Shown piece by piece: positions 1 to 15,500 of a stretch of 64,000 nucleotides of DNA (positions are counted from its first letter, which is position 1; every line of letters starts with the position of its first letter). The position numbers and the translations under genes were made by a program. Source of the stretch: Phoronis australis. Taxonomy: Eukaryota; Phoronida; Phoronidae. The DNA lies in NCBI GenBank assembly GCA_002633005.1, contig NMRA01000203.1:218015-282014 (forward strand). Reading direction: 5' to 3'. Below the pieces are notes generated by a model, which was not told the origin of the DNA, made no database searches, and saw only the letters and a list, made by a program, of their open reading frames with translations.

Positions 1-234
1 ATTGTGTCAATAGCAGTTTTCAATAATATTGTGTCAATAGCAGTTTTCAATAACATCGTGTCAATAGCAGTTTTCAATAACATTGTGTCAATAGCAGTTT
101 TCAATAACATCGTGTCAATAGCAGTTTTCAATAACAACGTGTCAATAGCAGTTTTCAATAATATCGTGTCAATAGCAGATTTCAATAACATTGTGTCAAT
201 AGCAGTTTTCAATAACATTGTGTCAAACTTGTCC
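1..234. repeat. 27-bp minisatellite
   Basis: About eight and a half copies of GTGTCAATAGCAGTTTTCAA plus 7 bases, running off the left edge. 27 is a multiple of three, so the array is open in frame as a nonapeptide repeat (SIAVFNNIV). This is treated as non-coding, since it lies in a POMT2 intron. Confidence 0.95.
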
Positions 235-488
235 CCTTTTAGTGACCACTCCTAACTGCTCAGCTATCACTCATTTATTAAACAAAGTTCTCCTGCCCTT
301 AGAATTGATTATTTATTGATTCATTTTCAAGAAGGACACATTAACTACAGTCTGCATTCACTCACAGACTGCTGCTGATTCTGTATTCAAAGATGAAGAT
401 TAAAAAGAAAAAAGAATGCACACATATCTTAAGCTTAAAACATCACCTAGAGGTTATGCATGGATGTATAGAGCTGCTTACATCTTAC

Positions 489-560
489 CTTATAGTTGAG
501 AGGCCATTGCCAAGGCATGGAAGTAATCTCTCCTTCTTTTGGCTTCAAACCTGCATTTCC
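489..560 (-). CDS. POMT2: POMT2 exon 16 (last one inside the window)
   Basis: Encodes [20 protein letters not shown] and LNYK, matching [23 protein letters not shown]. Acceptor TTTCTTTAG, donor AAG|GTAAGA, phase 0 on both sides. The next exon (the GLRFSG...VYLLGNP segment in vertebrates) is not present in 1-488, so the gene continues off the edge. Confidence 0.95.
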
Positions 561-3500
561 CTAAAGAAAACAAATGTGACCCTTAATTTCATGCCGTTTC
601 GTGGACTGTGTCTATCTTGACCATTCATACAACTGACCCTATGAATATGAAAATCTATCATCTCCAGAGAATTCTACTACTTTTGAGTTACATCTAATAT
701 TTTATTCTATAATGAAGCATCAAACTTAGAATTAAATTTTGAGGTACATACTTACTAATAAAAGAGAAGAGTGTAATAAGCAGAGTTGTACAAACTGTCA
801 ATGACATGTGGTTATTCACATTATAAAAGATGTTAGTGCAATTTCAAATGAATCCTGGCAAACAAACAGATGTTTAAAAAAACAAACAAAATCATTTGAA
901 GAGAAACACCAGTAACTGACCTACACTGCTGTAGCCGTTGTGCTGGAAGGTAAAGACAGGAACAAGGGAACAGTTAGATGACTTTGCTTCAAAAACGTTC
1001 CCATGATAAAACACAGTGAATAGTTACACATAACTTTAATTAGTAAAAAGAACAAAACCATACAAGCACACAGAGGTGTCACAAAGCTCCAGTTGAGTCA
1101 GATTGTCACAAAGTAAGCCACAGTGAATACCAGTATTGAAAAACAGATTAGCAACATCAGGAAACCGAGGCATTCAGTGATATCTTTTAGATGGACAATG
1201 CTTCTCTACATCAACCGGGAAAACCGGTGTCGCCATCCACCCTTGATATCATGACTTTTTATCTTAACTCCTAATTGTACTGTACAGGGCAATAATTGCA
1301 TCAGCGATGTCTTCAAAACAATAAAATACTGGCTGAAAAAATCGAAACTTTAAGGACAGATACTAGTAACTTTTTAACATGTTTGGCTTCTAAAATTGAA
1401 TTCCTCGTGAAAAGTTAGTGCAGAATCCTTCTTTTGCGAAAGAAATAAGTAAGATAAAAATTGGCCAATACGCTGTGATGGATTTTTACTTGTTTACAAC
1501 AGTTTTGAGTCAATGCATGTTTACATTAATGTATTCATTCAGTGAAGTTAGAAAATTGACGTTTACGTCCTGACATCAGACAAAAGGTTGAGCCTCGCGA
1601 TTAACGACAGGAGAATTGATACCAGGTCTCAGAAAATCGATTTTGTCATGAATACGGACTAAACAAATTAATGTTAGTTGTAAAGTTGTAATGATCTGTA
1701 AGATCCTTGGCAAGGGCAACACCAAACGTGTGTTCTACTGTTGTCACCAGTTTTATATCTTCTACACCATACCCTGGCTAACCACTAATTGTCACAGACT
1801 GCTCCATCCCCTTACTTCTACTGTCTCCAGGTCTGACAACACAGTGCAGCCATCTAAAGTTTCTCACAAAATTGAAGTTCTAAAAAGCTTAAGAAAGGCT
1901 TTGGATGCTGACGCTCAGTATGTCTTATAAAAAGTCTTGGTTCTGCCATGTTTGGAATATTGCGTTATCGTGTGGGCCTCTTGGAATAATGGTCTCAGAG
2001 CCAGATTACAGTACTGTTGCACAAACTATTCTACAAGCAAAAGATAAACCAGTTCTGACTCCATTCACTCCACTCAAACAGGATGCATGTAGAGATTACC
2101 ACATTTGTTTGGAGATTACCATATTTTTTTAGAGATTACCATATTTGTATAGACATTACCATATTTGTTTAGAGATTACCATATTTGTTTAGCTATGCAC
2201 ATATGTCTCCATAGCAGGCATCTGAGTATCTTTGTGAAAAAAATTCAACTAGTAAATAGGGTTGGCAACAGACATGATAGGTCTAGTGACAATGGCAATA
2301 TCTATCTCCATAAAAGCAGGTCTGGACTAAATTTGGAAAGCATTCATTCTTCTACTCTGGTGTTAAGCTAGGGAACCGTCTCGATGCAAATGACTGGCAG
2401 AGTGAATCCTGCAGATATCTTTAAATCCACGTACCCATGTAATTTTAATGGTACATGTGTAGTCTCCCACACTCTGGTTCCAGTTGTGTTGCTAAAATTT
2501 TTATTGTACATTTATTTTTTTCTAATACCATTTTCAGATTTTCAATACTTTCTAGCTTATCAGGATCCTATGAGAGAACAGTGTAGTCAAACTAAATATT
2601 AAGTTTTATCCTGAACACAATCATATAATTATCTTACTGTAACTAATACCATACACCCTCATGAATTGTAACTAATACCATACACCCCTCATGAACTGTA
2701 ACTAATACCATACACCCCTCATGAACTGTAAATAATACCATACACCCCTAATGAACTGTAACTAATACCATATACCCTAATGAACTGTAACTAATACCAT
2801 ACACCCTCATGAACTGTAACTAATACCATACACCACTCATGAACATAACACTATCAAGGAAAAGGAGGCATTGCAAATATGTTGATTTTCCACATTCATT
2901 TTAACCAGTAAAAGAGAGATGTTCAACCAAATTTTCTAAGAGCCCAAGATGTTCGTCAGGGAGAACATAAAATGACTAGTAAGATCATCAAGACGATTAA
3001 ATGATGAAACACTTTCTCACCTGAAGCATGACTGCGTGGGCTTCGATGAACTTCTCCAGAAACGATGGTGCATAAACTTCAAAGCTTTTATTAGGCACTG
3101 AAAAGTAAATAGTCACGCACAATAGGCATACTAAATTTAGATTTATCATCGGACATTTAAAGAAAGTTTAAGTTCTTGCAAAAAAAGAAATACCAGATAA
3201 GTCTCTTACAAGCCAAAAGATGGCTTCATCACACTTACTAATTGAAACAACAGTGTCAATGTAAGGTTGGCCTAATAGGAAGTGGTTTATTGCTCAATCT
3301 TTACTTAAAGTTACAATTTTGGTGTCCATTTCCTATGAAATTGGGTAAAATTTTAGGATTTAACTAATGTATATTTTCCCAAATGTATGTCCTGGGTGTA
3401 TCTGGAAAGTGTTCTTCTATACACCCACTAGCATAACTAAAGGTGGCGCCTCTGTATAACACACATAATTTGGTCAGCACAGGTGGACACAGAAACTTTA

Positions 3501-6500
3501 AGTGAGTTAAGAAACGCAGCCATTGATGCCAGAAACTAGTCTAGGGTTTTGTTTCACGAAAGGAAACTTATGACTTAAAGTAACTTATGACTTAAGGTAA
3601 CTTATGACTTAAGGCAACCTATGACTTAAGGCAACTTATGACTTAAGTCTGAAATTTGGTCTTGTGCCCCACAAAGCTATTTCCTGAAAATAATTAAATC
3701 TCACTGGAGCAAAAGTCTCTGATAGTTTCCACATAACAGCTAGTTAGAAATAATTTTGTTCAATTATTTCTACACTGTGAAGCGTTCCTTATTACCTGGC
3801 ATTTTTCAGCAATTGTGCAGTGGAACCATAAGACCAAATTTCTATCCCAAGTCTTAAGTCACTTTCATGAATCAGACCCCAGATACCTGCAAGTTCAGGT
3901 AACACACACAAGATGAACACATGGGTGTATAACAGTGTGTCAAAGTTGATCAATATACACATCAAAGTCCCACTTACGTCTTTCATCGAAAGCTTCTTCA
4001 ATGTTCCAGTACGAGTTAGGATCCTTCATCTGACTATTACAAGTAACTTCCATCTGTTCCCAGCCCCTAAATTGAGAAACAAGCAAACTAAAGCATGCCA
4101 TACATTGTATAATAAGCAATTGCTAATGAAATCTTCCAACAGCTAAAATTAATGCTCATTTTCACAACAATTTGAGTGTGAGACAGAGAAAATACAAAAC
4201 TGAACAAAGAAGATGACGTTAATGACATCCTAAAGAGAATTGTGAGACACCTGTATTCTTCGAAAAATATCAATCATGAGTGCAAATTAAATTAATTTGA
4301 AACATCTAGCTCAACAATCATGTAACATTTAATTAATTTCACAGTATAATTTGTGGTCTACACAAGCCCCTAGACCAGTGAAATGATGACCTTGTCCCAC
4401 ATGATACCCTGGATCTATGACCGTATACCCAATCCATATCAACATCAATGACATATTAACCTAACTAAAGATAAATCTCATACCTATTGGACCAAAATTC
4501 AACCTGTATCAGGACAAGCGAGATAGAAAACTATAAACACCGTAACTATGCACTGCTTGTAGCCAAGTAACAAAACAACTGAAAGCGCTCCGAGGAGCGA
4601 AACTTGGCGAAATTAACCAAAAAGATGACGATAAAGATGATGACGAAGATGACGACGATGATGGCGAGGATGAACAAAAGAAGTAATAATAACATACACA
4701 TGACGAACGTAGAAGTCCGAAATCAGTAAGAAAAAGGCTAGTCTTGAGCTACACTTGGCGAAATTAACGGAAAAGACAACGACGGAGATGATGACGAAGA
4801 TGATGACGATGATGACGAATATGATGATGGTGGTGGCGATGATGAACAACATCACAACATTCATATGATGAACTTAGATGTCACAAATCAATAAGAAATA
4901 CGCTACAGTCTAGTTCAATAGAAGATAAACCAACATCAATGCAGCAAGAGCGCTAAACAAAGGAACAGCGTTATCGGAAAATATCAAATAACTCGAAAAG
5001 TAGATGTCCTAGCGCAAAATGGAAAACATCTTCTGAAAGCCCGTTCAAAATTCTATCTAAACTGATGGTATCGCCTAATTCCGTAAAATTTTCGAAAAAA
5101 ATGAAATTTTGCGTTTTTTTTAAGAAATTCAAAGTCAAATAACTCGAAAACGGTAAGTCTGAGAAAAAAATTGTTACAGGCCATTTGAAAAATTATACTT
5201 CAAAGAATCCACATGCAAAAAATCACGTCTTTTTCTCTTCCCGTTTAAAATCGCACTCCAGCACGACTGAAAATGGGTCAACATGCGCCAGATCCGCCAT
5301 CTTGAAAGCAACTTCCGGTTTTTTGGCTTTGTATAATAGCATGTCATAAGAAACTAATACCTGTAAAATTCGAAGGAATTGGTCTTATAATGCGCCCTCT
5401 ACAGGAGAAAACGTTTTTAGGCCAAAATCGAGGTGCGCATGCACGATCGTCGATATTTCCGCCATCTTTAAACGGAAGTAAACAATTTCCAGTATACTTG
5501 TAGCAAACTTCCGGTCCATTTACTGTGCCGATTCTTAGCCTATTACGTAAAAAATTGTAGCCTCCAGAAGCATTTGAACCTTTAAATGAAAACAAAATGG
5601 CCGCCACAGCCGCCATCTTGGATCCGATTTTGACGAAAAACAATAGTCTTCCAGTACTTCTGGAAGTACGTGTTATGTGTAAATTTCGTGATGATCGGAC
5701 TAAAATTGTGACCTCTATCGTGCGAACAAACAGAAAAAAAAACAAACTTAGTGGAAGAGCAACATACTTGGCTTGGCGAAATAAATTTCGCCAAGTAACA
5801 AATTACAATGCCCCCATTAATTACTACAGTAGTCCATTAATTACTACAGTAGGCCATTAATTACTACAGTAGTCCATTAATTACTACAGTAGTCCGAATT
5901 TTGCACTTTACCATCAAATCTACTTTACTTACCACTTGGGAAGCTTAACGTTATGAGATTTCACCACACAGTTGGCATTCATATGCACTAGCTGAAACTT
6001 TGTACGGACTGTATTGATTGTAGTACCAAAGGCCTGATTACTAGCCACGATCCGAAAGAAATCATTGGCATCTCCACTACCATTCTGTAAGCAAAACCAT
6101 GTTCTAATAGTTAGCGAATGATATTTCAGTACTGTGACAAATCATCACACCAAAATCGTATGCTCAGCCATGGTGGCTTCTTCAGAGAATAATGACTTCC
6201 TTAATAAGATGGACACTATATAACAACAATAAACAAAGCACTATTTATTATCAAACAAATTTTTTCACCACTATAGTGGACCACTAAAGTACTAACAAAT
6301 GCGCATTTTTTCACAGTAGTCTGGTTGCAATTTCATAATGTCATTATGAAATGTAAAACCAATGATTACCCATGCAAGGTTTTGATTTTCATTAGACTAA
6401 CACTTGATACACTCCTTCATTGCGTAGACACCCTTATAAGACCTCTCCGCATCAGAGATTACTGTTCATGAAAACTTCACAATCTCAGCATTTCCAGTGA

Positions 6501-9500
6501 CATCCCATCAGTGACAATGTTTTGCTACATTCAAATATTAGCTTTTAATCTCATGAACATTGTAACATCGTTCATAAAAAATCTAATTTTTCAGGGACAT
6601 TTTGGACAGAATCCAAGGATGTTTTTAGATGCTACCAGAGAAGTCAACCCGAAGGATTGCAACTGGTTAGATTATTTGTTCATAACTTACTCAAATCACA
6701 ATGAGCAAGGAGTTTTAACATGCTATTTATAGCAAGTGATTGTTTCTGTGACAATCACTTGATGAATATGAAATGAATGATGCACAAAATTAACATCAAC
6801 ATATTTCATGTTAGCAAGAAATTTCCAAGGTTTTCTATAAAAATTCAATAACTTTTCAGGACCTATATCCAAATTCAAGGACTTCTCTAGACTTTGGATC
6901 AAATTCAAGAACTTTTCAAGGTCAGCAGTAAACACGTGCAAATGACAGGCTACTTCATTGTCTTTGGTACCTTGAACATGATCATTGCCATTATTTTAAT
7001 TATCGAACACCCGTTTACAAGGCAATTTATATTTTGTAAACCCTTTAGTAAATGAAAGTATTCACCCACAGTTCAAACATTTCATTAGCATGATAAACAT
7101 TAACTTTACCATTCCATAACAGGAGACTTGTTTCTGTGATTTGGTTATAGGTGCCTTTTCATGATGGCTGTGTAAATTACGCCGTGTTCTGAGAAATGTA
7201 AGAATTAACCATAAGGCTTTAAATTACTCATGATCACTGACTTATAAAGAACACGTACACTGTTCATCAATTCAAAAATAAACATATCAAATAAACACAG
7301 AAAAATCAGGAACCCCAACTGTAATTGCAGAGATATTGGGTCTGCAGTAGCTCAGTGTAAGAGCACTAGACCGGCAATCTAGAGACATGTAGTTCGATTC
7401 CCACTTGGGGTAATTCCCTATTGGCCAACATCAGAGTCTACATATATACAATTAAAATAAACAGAACAAGATTTTAAATCTTCGGCGTGACATTAATTTG
7501 AAGATAAGGTGCTTTGAAAGCAGGTATGCTGGGTGGCTTTCTATGGACCAATGACAATCAAAGAAAAAGCTAAGTATGATCACATGATTCACTTGTAATG
7601 TTTGGCAACAGATGTGCATGATCTTGCATATTTACACTTGAGTTTCATGTATCAATGGAATGGAAGCCTGATACAATAAAGCTCACTACTTGTATGAGAT
7701 GGAAGCACCTGCATTACTTGAGTTGGTTCTCGGTGACTTCATAAATTAAAGACATCAACTCAAAATGCCTTCTCCGGAAAATTGTTAAAAAAGTCCCAAA
7801 ATGGCCACTAGGAGGTGCTGCAGTGATTGAATCCACCTGAAAATCCACTGGTGTCACGCCCCCTGGCCCTGGGAGGGGGGGCAGGATTGATTGAAATGTG
7901 GCGTATACTGCCCCAGTGATGCCCAACACCCTTATGCCAAATTTCACCAAGATCTGAGATTTTTAGACATCCTTCAAACACAGTGCTGGGTGACAATAAT
8001 GTGAAAACGCTTAATACAGCAGCAGCAGTAGTTTTCAAAACAAGCTCAGATCACATGACATGAGTTACTTTGGCATTAGTAAGGACTTACTTGTTTCCAA
8101 CAAGGCACCAATAAGGCATACAAGGGCACTTTCTGAGAAATGGGTGAATAAAGTTACAGAGTTGCGCATTACTTATATATGAAAAAGCTATCACTGACAG
8201 AGATGAAAACTGTCTTTTAATGCAGGACTAATCAACATGTACTTTTATTTCATGAATTTTCTGTTCATGAAGTTACTTACGAAATATGTTCCAAGCGAAT
8301 GGCATCCCCAGATTTGACAAATTCCGGCTCAGCACTGCTGTTAAAGTCATCATTGGTCTTCTTCACAATCCATTTGTTGTTTTCATCTTTGTGACTGTAC
8401 GTTGTAACCTAGGTAGACAAAACTGGTAGTACAAAGGCAATTAATCATTTCCATATTCTTAATCTCTAATTCACTGTTACCAATTACTGGTGGCTTTCCC
8501 GTCCAAAAAGATTGTCGGTCAAACAGTGCAACAATGCAACACCCAATCTCTATATTATATTTTTTAACAACATGGCTTGCTTTCATACCAAATTTTTAGA
8601 ATATATTCGACATGAGCTTGGCCACAAAAGAACTGCTTTGCTAAGTTTCAGACAATTTCATAGCATATGACGAATATTCTCAATCAATGTTAAATCTTTC
8701 ATGAGCAAATTATACATAAAATCAAGGAAAATCATAATTGATTGTAATTTTCTATCAGTATTGTGGAGGCATCCAACTCCTATTCAATCTCTAGTAGAGA
8801 CCTGGTGGCTTTGCAACATTGGCAGGAAGTTGCATTAAGTTTCCAGAAGTTTTTGATTAACTTAGTAACTTGCACATGACACTTTCTATTTTGCTAGTAA
8901 TTTTTATTTTATAAAGATTGTTTCACTGCACATGTGAGAGAATGTCCAGTTCAAACCTGCTGTTGTCTGGGCCCTAGGTCATCAGGATATAGATGTACGT
9001 GTGAATGGAGATAGGCTCCTGCTGTTCGGTGATTCTTTATTGTGACAATAGATCCATAGGCAATCTCTGAAACACAAAATTTGTATTTGCAAAAGATCAA
9101 GTATGCCCTAAATAGCAGTACATGCAAACAAGTCGAGCAAAATGACCACGGGGCTGTTCCATGAAAAGTGACTTAAAGAGTTAAAACAGAAATTTGGTCT
9201 TGTACTCCCACTTCACAATTGTGAAATAAACTTAGACTAGAAATTATGAGCGCATTACAGTTTAGAAACAATTTCTAGAAATTATCTCAGCAACCAGCAG
9301 TTGCATGTGCACTTTCAGAGACTTCATATTTTTGCTCAAGTGAGATTTTAATATTATTTTTCAGAAATACTTGTGTGGAGGACAAGACCAATTTACGATT
9401 TAAGTCTTAAGCCCCTTTTCGTGAAACAGATACCTGGAATTTCTCATCATGATCACTAAGTGCAAGCAGGCATTCTAATATTAAATATAATAGACCTCCA

Positions 9501-12500
9501 TGATAGCAAGTAGCAGCATATGTTAATAAAAAACATGACGGGTTTAAACTGGCTTGACATGTTTCGGCGTTTATTAAACCACCATCCTCAGAAGAATAAA
9601 ACAGCGGCCATCTTGCAAGGCCCAACAACAAGTAATGATACACAGACACAGTCAGTTACAGGGGAATAACAATAGACTAGACTAATGACAACCTGTGGGG
9701 TGCCAGTTGGCTATTGAGACTGGGCTTGCACCAATTGGTGTGTAGAGTCCAGTCTCAATAGGCTGGTGTTTTATTAAACGCTGAAACAGGTAAAGCCAGT
9801 TTCAATTCATTGTTGGTTTTAATAACTTTATACGTGTGCTAAACAAAGTTCAGACATTAAGAGAAAAAGAGTCAAAGGTGAACTCGACATGCACTAGGTG
9901 TCTCAAGTGAAGCACGGGAGAGACCTTCTCATAGAAATGCCAGTAATGTGCACTTAAAGGGTCATATATTTTGAGATCCAGTATTCTCCACTGAATAGTA
10001 GACATCAAACTGGTTCTCAAAATCTGGGACCGCTGTAAGCAATTAATGCTGAAAAGCCTGCATTCAGGTAAACCCCTTATAACATAAATAACCCCAATGC
10101 TGATCAATTGCTTTCTGCTCCCAATCTATTCAGATGTTAAACAAGAGTAACGCAGAGTGTTGAAATGTGCACACAAATGCACCGCAAACTGTGTGGTTCT
10201 AGGGGTGTTTATTTGAATCATAAAAATGGCCACTAGATGGCGCAAAATATGTCGAATCCATCTGAAAACTGGTATGTGTCATCAAAGCTATTTAGCAAAT
10301 TTCATAAAAATCCATCAAGGAATTTCTGACAAACCGAGGAAAATGGAAAAAACGAAATTGCCACTAGGAGGCTATGGGCGCAAAAAAGCATAACTACCAC
10401 TAGTAGGTGCCACAGAAAATGAAGTCATTGGAAAATCATCGTCAGACCTCCTCTTCCATTAAGAACATACATGCCAATTTCCACAACAATTCTAAGAGTG
10501 TTTTGGTTGAGAGAGGGGCATCCACCAAATAACAAAATTCAAAAACAGTAAAAATGGCCACTAGGCGGTGCACACTACAATGAATCAAACCAAAAACTGG
10601 AGGATAGCGTCAACTCACTAACAGATGCCTATCTGCCAAATTTTATGAAAATCCGTTGAGGACCTTTGAAGATACAGACTGAGGTAAAATTAAAAATCTA
10701 AAACTGCCACTAGGGGTCACACAGGTAGTGTGATCTGTCTGAAAGTCGTCGTCGTTTGTTGTCAAGTTCATATAAACACACTTGCTAATAAAACTTAATA
10801 AAGATCCTGCAGAGAGTTTAGGAGATACAGCCACGGGGGTAAAAAACTGCCACTAGGAGGCAACACAGTAGTCGAGGTTGTCAGAAAATCCTCGTCAGCC
10901 CACCTGTTCACATTGGGAACAAACATGCCAATTTACACAATCATCCTAAGTGGTTTGGTTGACAGAGGGGCAGATGACAAAAATAAACTCAAAAACAGTA
11001 AATATGGCCACTAGGTGGCGCAAATACTTTTGAATTCAACCGAAAACTGAAGGATAATGTCAACTCACAAATAGATGCCTATCTGCTAAATTTTATGAAA
11101 ATCCATTGAGGACCTTTGAAGATACAGAGGTAAAAGTAAGAACTAAAATTGCCACTAGGGGGCACACCAGTAATCCGATCCGTCCAAAAGTCATTGTCCT
11201 CTGTTGTGAACTCCACATATTAAATACACCAACAAAATTCAATAAAGATCCTGTAGAGCATTTAGGAGGTACAGCCATAGACGCAAAAGCAAACAAAACT
11301 GCCACTAGGAGGTGCCACAGTAGTCGAAGTTTCAGAAAATCATCATCGGCCGCACTCTTCAAAGTAAGAACATATAATTATGCCAATTTTCAAAATATCC
11401 CAAGAGCGATTTGGTTGACAGAAAGGCGGACACCAAAAACAGATTAAAAAGCAGTGAAAATGGCTACTAGGTGGCGCAAAGTACCTCGAATGGATCCGAA
11501 AATGGGAGGATACCATTATCTCACTAATAGATGCCTAACTGCCAAATTTTACAAAAATTCATTGAGGACCTCCAAATATACAGTCTGAGGTAAATGTAAA
11601 ACAACTAAAATTGCCACTATGGGGCGCACTGTTACTCAAATACATCCGAAATTCCTCGTCATCCGTTGTCAGCTTCATAGAAACACATCTGCCAAATCTC
11701 ATCAAGAACCTGTGAGGGGTTTAGGAGATTTAGCTGCAGAGGCCGGATGCGCCGACAGAGATGATGGCAATATGTGACCACATGATTATAAATATGTGGG
11801 CGCACAAAAAGGGGACTTTATTCATTACTGTAACAGTAGCTCTACCTAGTGAATATCGAGTTGCCAATTCACAGCAACACACATACTTACCAGCAGGCAT
11901 ACTTGCATTATTTAGACCAATTCACAGCAACACACATACTTACCAGCAGGCATACTTGCATTATTTAGACGGTTTCCAATAAGTTGCGACTGGAAGGCTG
12001 AGCTGAAGAACCCATCCCCATTGCCACTGAAACATAATGTGAGTTGTAAAGAGATCTCAAGTAATGCTGTTTAAATCATGGAAGAGCATTTTCAATAAAT
12101 TTTAGATGCCCAGCAAAGTGAAACTTTTGACAAAAACTTAACTCTAATACTTAATGAAACACAAGCAATATCGTACCAGAACAGTTATGTCGTAAAATTT
12201 TACGATAGTGGGGGAGATAAAGAAGATAATCTGGATATCTAAGAGTGAACTTTTTCTCACCAACAAACTTGCTGACTATAGATTACATAACATGTCCACA
12301 TATTTCCCAAGATTGTGGTTCAAACTCCTAGCGAACACATCAGTGCATTATGGGATCTTGCAAACCTTCAGACTATATGATTTTCTGTTCACAAAATACT
12401 TTAATTCATTGACAGATCAAGTGATCTTCAAATTATTATACAGCTAATTCAGGACCAGATTTATGATCTGGGAGACTCAGGCATTCGTTATTCACAAGAC

Positions 12501-15500
12501 ACTAAAAATTTTGCATCATGATGGGTAATTGTCCGTATTTCTCTCTAGGAAAATTTCTGACCACAAAGCTGTCAACCACTATCCAATAACCAATGAAACA
12601 CATGATGAAAAGTTCACCCAACATGGCTTTAGGATTATCGCAATGTTGGGATTTGATTTTGAATCGGCATTGCAACAGCAGTCGTACCAAATTTTCAGAC
12701 GACAATGCTAATATAAAATGTGTATTTGCCAATACAAGGTTTTCAGACAATAAGAGAACAGTATTTGCTATAATTAGTTTTGGCATCTAGGCTGTACTGA
12801 TAATTAGTACATTTTTAAGTCTAGGAAATTTGCTATTCCCCGAGCCCAGGGTCTAGTCTTTGTCCTAAAATCTATTTTGTCATTTTTTCTATTCTGCTTT
12901 TGTGCAATCTCAAGATACTTGACTAGTATTTTCTGTTCGTCTATTTTTTGGTTCAAGTATATGAGTTTGTAGTCTAAGTTTGCACATAAAGACCCCTAAA
13001 TTCAAGCTACAAACTCAAGTAAAAACTCAAATTTTGAGAAAAAAATTGAAATTTCAAGTTCAGACTCGAGCTTCTAACGTTAATGCTAGGATCATCAAGT
13101 GTAAATTAAATTTCAACAGTTATTTACGTATGCTTTTGCGTACTCGAGCACAGGATAATAGACACTTATCTTGAGTTCACACAAAAGTAGTAGAAAGTGC
13201 CAAAAATAATTTGCAATTCGATTTTGAGTAAGACTATTAGACCCTGGAAGTTTGGGCCCTCGGTTTTCCAGAGTAGACCCATTTAGACTTGTCAAACAAA
13301 ATGACTGCCAGTGTTTAAGTTCATAAAAAACACAAAAATGTTTTCTCAAGCAGGCAACACCTGTTGTGCAGAAAATGTTAACTTTATCAAATGTTTTAGT
13401 AACCAGATCTGTATTTCACACATCATTCATTAAGAGTAAAACATTAACACACCGATGTAGTGCTGCTATTCTCTCTTCAAGTGGGGTCTTTGGTTATTTG
13501 TCTCTTTGCCCCCATCCTAAAAATCTAGCACAGATCTTTCATATCAACAACCTAGACCCAGATGAACACAATTATCATACTATACCTTTTATACAGAACC
13601 TTAAAATGTACAACATAGAAGGAGGTGTAAATAATCACAGGTAACAGTATAAGACAAGCGGCTCTAGCCAGGAACTCCTTAGCAATACATTTCTGGAAGA
13701 GAAAATAAAGAATTTTAGTTTAATTTAAAAACACTACTGTAAGAAGCTAGAAAATAAGACAAGCCATGAATACAGATACTTTGTAATATGAAATCACATG
13801 CTAGCACAAAATAAGTACCGTTTTACCATCACCATTTTGTATTACGTTTTAACATATTTTCCATAATGTACGATAAAAAAAGTGTTTTGTCTAAGAGTGC
13901 CAACCCATCAACTGTCAGACAGTCACGTAAGAATCCTGCCACGCGGCGACTCACATAGGCCTTACGGAGACAATTGTCAAACAGTTTTTAGCAGATGAGA
14001 CTAGCAAGTGCTCAATAAAATACGTTCTGCTTTACTGCTTGTGCCAATTTCTTGAGACACAATGCACATATAGCTCGTTAGATTGCCTTTACTCTGGCAA
14101 GACTAGTAACAAGCACGCGCTTGCTTACTCACACAAGCATTACGAACTTCCCCGAGTCAAAACTACTTTTATTCTAGCATTCAAGTTGCCATATCCACGC
14201 TTGCAAGGAAGTGATGCATGTTTTCTGTAAATTAATCGTAATTTGACAATAAAATTTGATGGCAATGCACAACAATTTTGTAGAAAGTCTGTCATAGGTT
14301 ACAGATACGTCACACAGCGAATCTTTGCTTCCGATATCACCCGTTTCGGAGACCGGGTTTCAACCGCCTTGGGCTACAATAAGCGGCCCCCTGAAATGAA
14401 TTTTGTAAGTGCCCTGGGCGGTTATTAGGGCGAATACGGTAAGTCCATAACAGATGGCAGCGTGGGCGAAAACTTACCATAGATAGAGTAAGATTTCCTA
14501 GTAGGTCCCAAAGATCACTTATGGTGTTGAATCCAACATACAGAACAACAAATAGACCAACAAACTTCACTCTGAAACAAGCATTAAGAAAAGTTTTAAT
14601 TCTTCCAATCCAATTAATACACAGCAATCCACAATGATAGTTTGGGAACATGTGGTTACAGTACAAAAATTATCCTCATTTCAACAAAGGTGAGAGTTTC
14701 ACATCCGCAACAGTTCAGGACACAATTTGGCGGAAAAGTACATCCGCTTTGTTCAGTTTCTCAACAAATGAGAATATGTCGAATAACAGAATTAGTATTA
14801 CTTTATGGTTTACAGCTGTCACTAATCAACATTATTTGGTAAAAAAATTAAGAATTGAGCAGCACTGTTACAGAACTAAAACTTTAAAAATCAGAAAACG
14901 TCAAATTTAATAATGTCACAGATTGAATTTTTTAAGTCTGACAATATCACTTACCCCATTGCAGATGCTATTGCAAAACCAGTGAATGCAAGCCAGAACC
15001 ACCAGCTAGTTGAAAATGGCCTGAAAACAAAATCTGGCTTGCATAACGAGAGCATTCATTACCAAAATGATGTCCTTCAACATCCATTACATTGTATAAT
15101 TACATTGTATAATTACATTGTATAATTACATTGTATAATTACATAGTACAATTAGGACAGATTTCTTAAACAGAAATAAATCAATACTGAATATAATCAA
15201 TTTAAATTTTTTGCACAATTCAAATTCTTGACCTGTATAATTTTGACTTGAGAGTTACATTTTTCAAGGGATTAATTTGTCTAATTTGTTGCATTTTCAT
15301 ATTCCAACAAGTTAAACCACCCCCTATTGATAAGCCCCAACACCACCTTGCTTCCAAGACTAAAAACAGTACAAATGGCCAGTAGATGGCGCAAAATATG
15401 TCAAATCTATTCGAAAACAGGAACATGTCCTCGTTTCAATAGAAACCTATTTAACAAAAAAAATCATAAAAATCTGATAAACAGCTTCAGAGAAACAGAT

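Noticed and set aside
4-255. 83-codon ORF made of a repeated nonapeptide
   Set aside because: It is the translation of a 27-bp minisatellite inside a POMT2 intron region; no splice or start context.
5344-5745. 133-codon minus ORF
   Set aside because: No motif or splice partner; overlaps ORFs on the other strand and lies in a POMT2 intron.
7338-7411. Functional tRNA gene
   Set aside because: Acceptor arms do not pair and the conserved U before the anticodon is missing.
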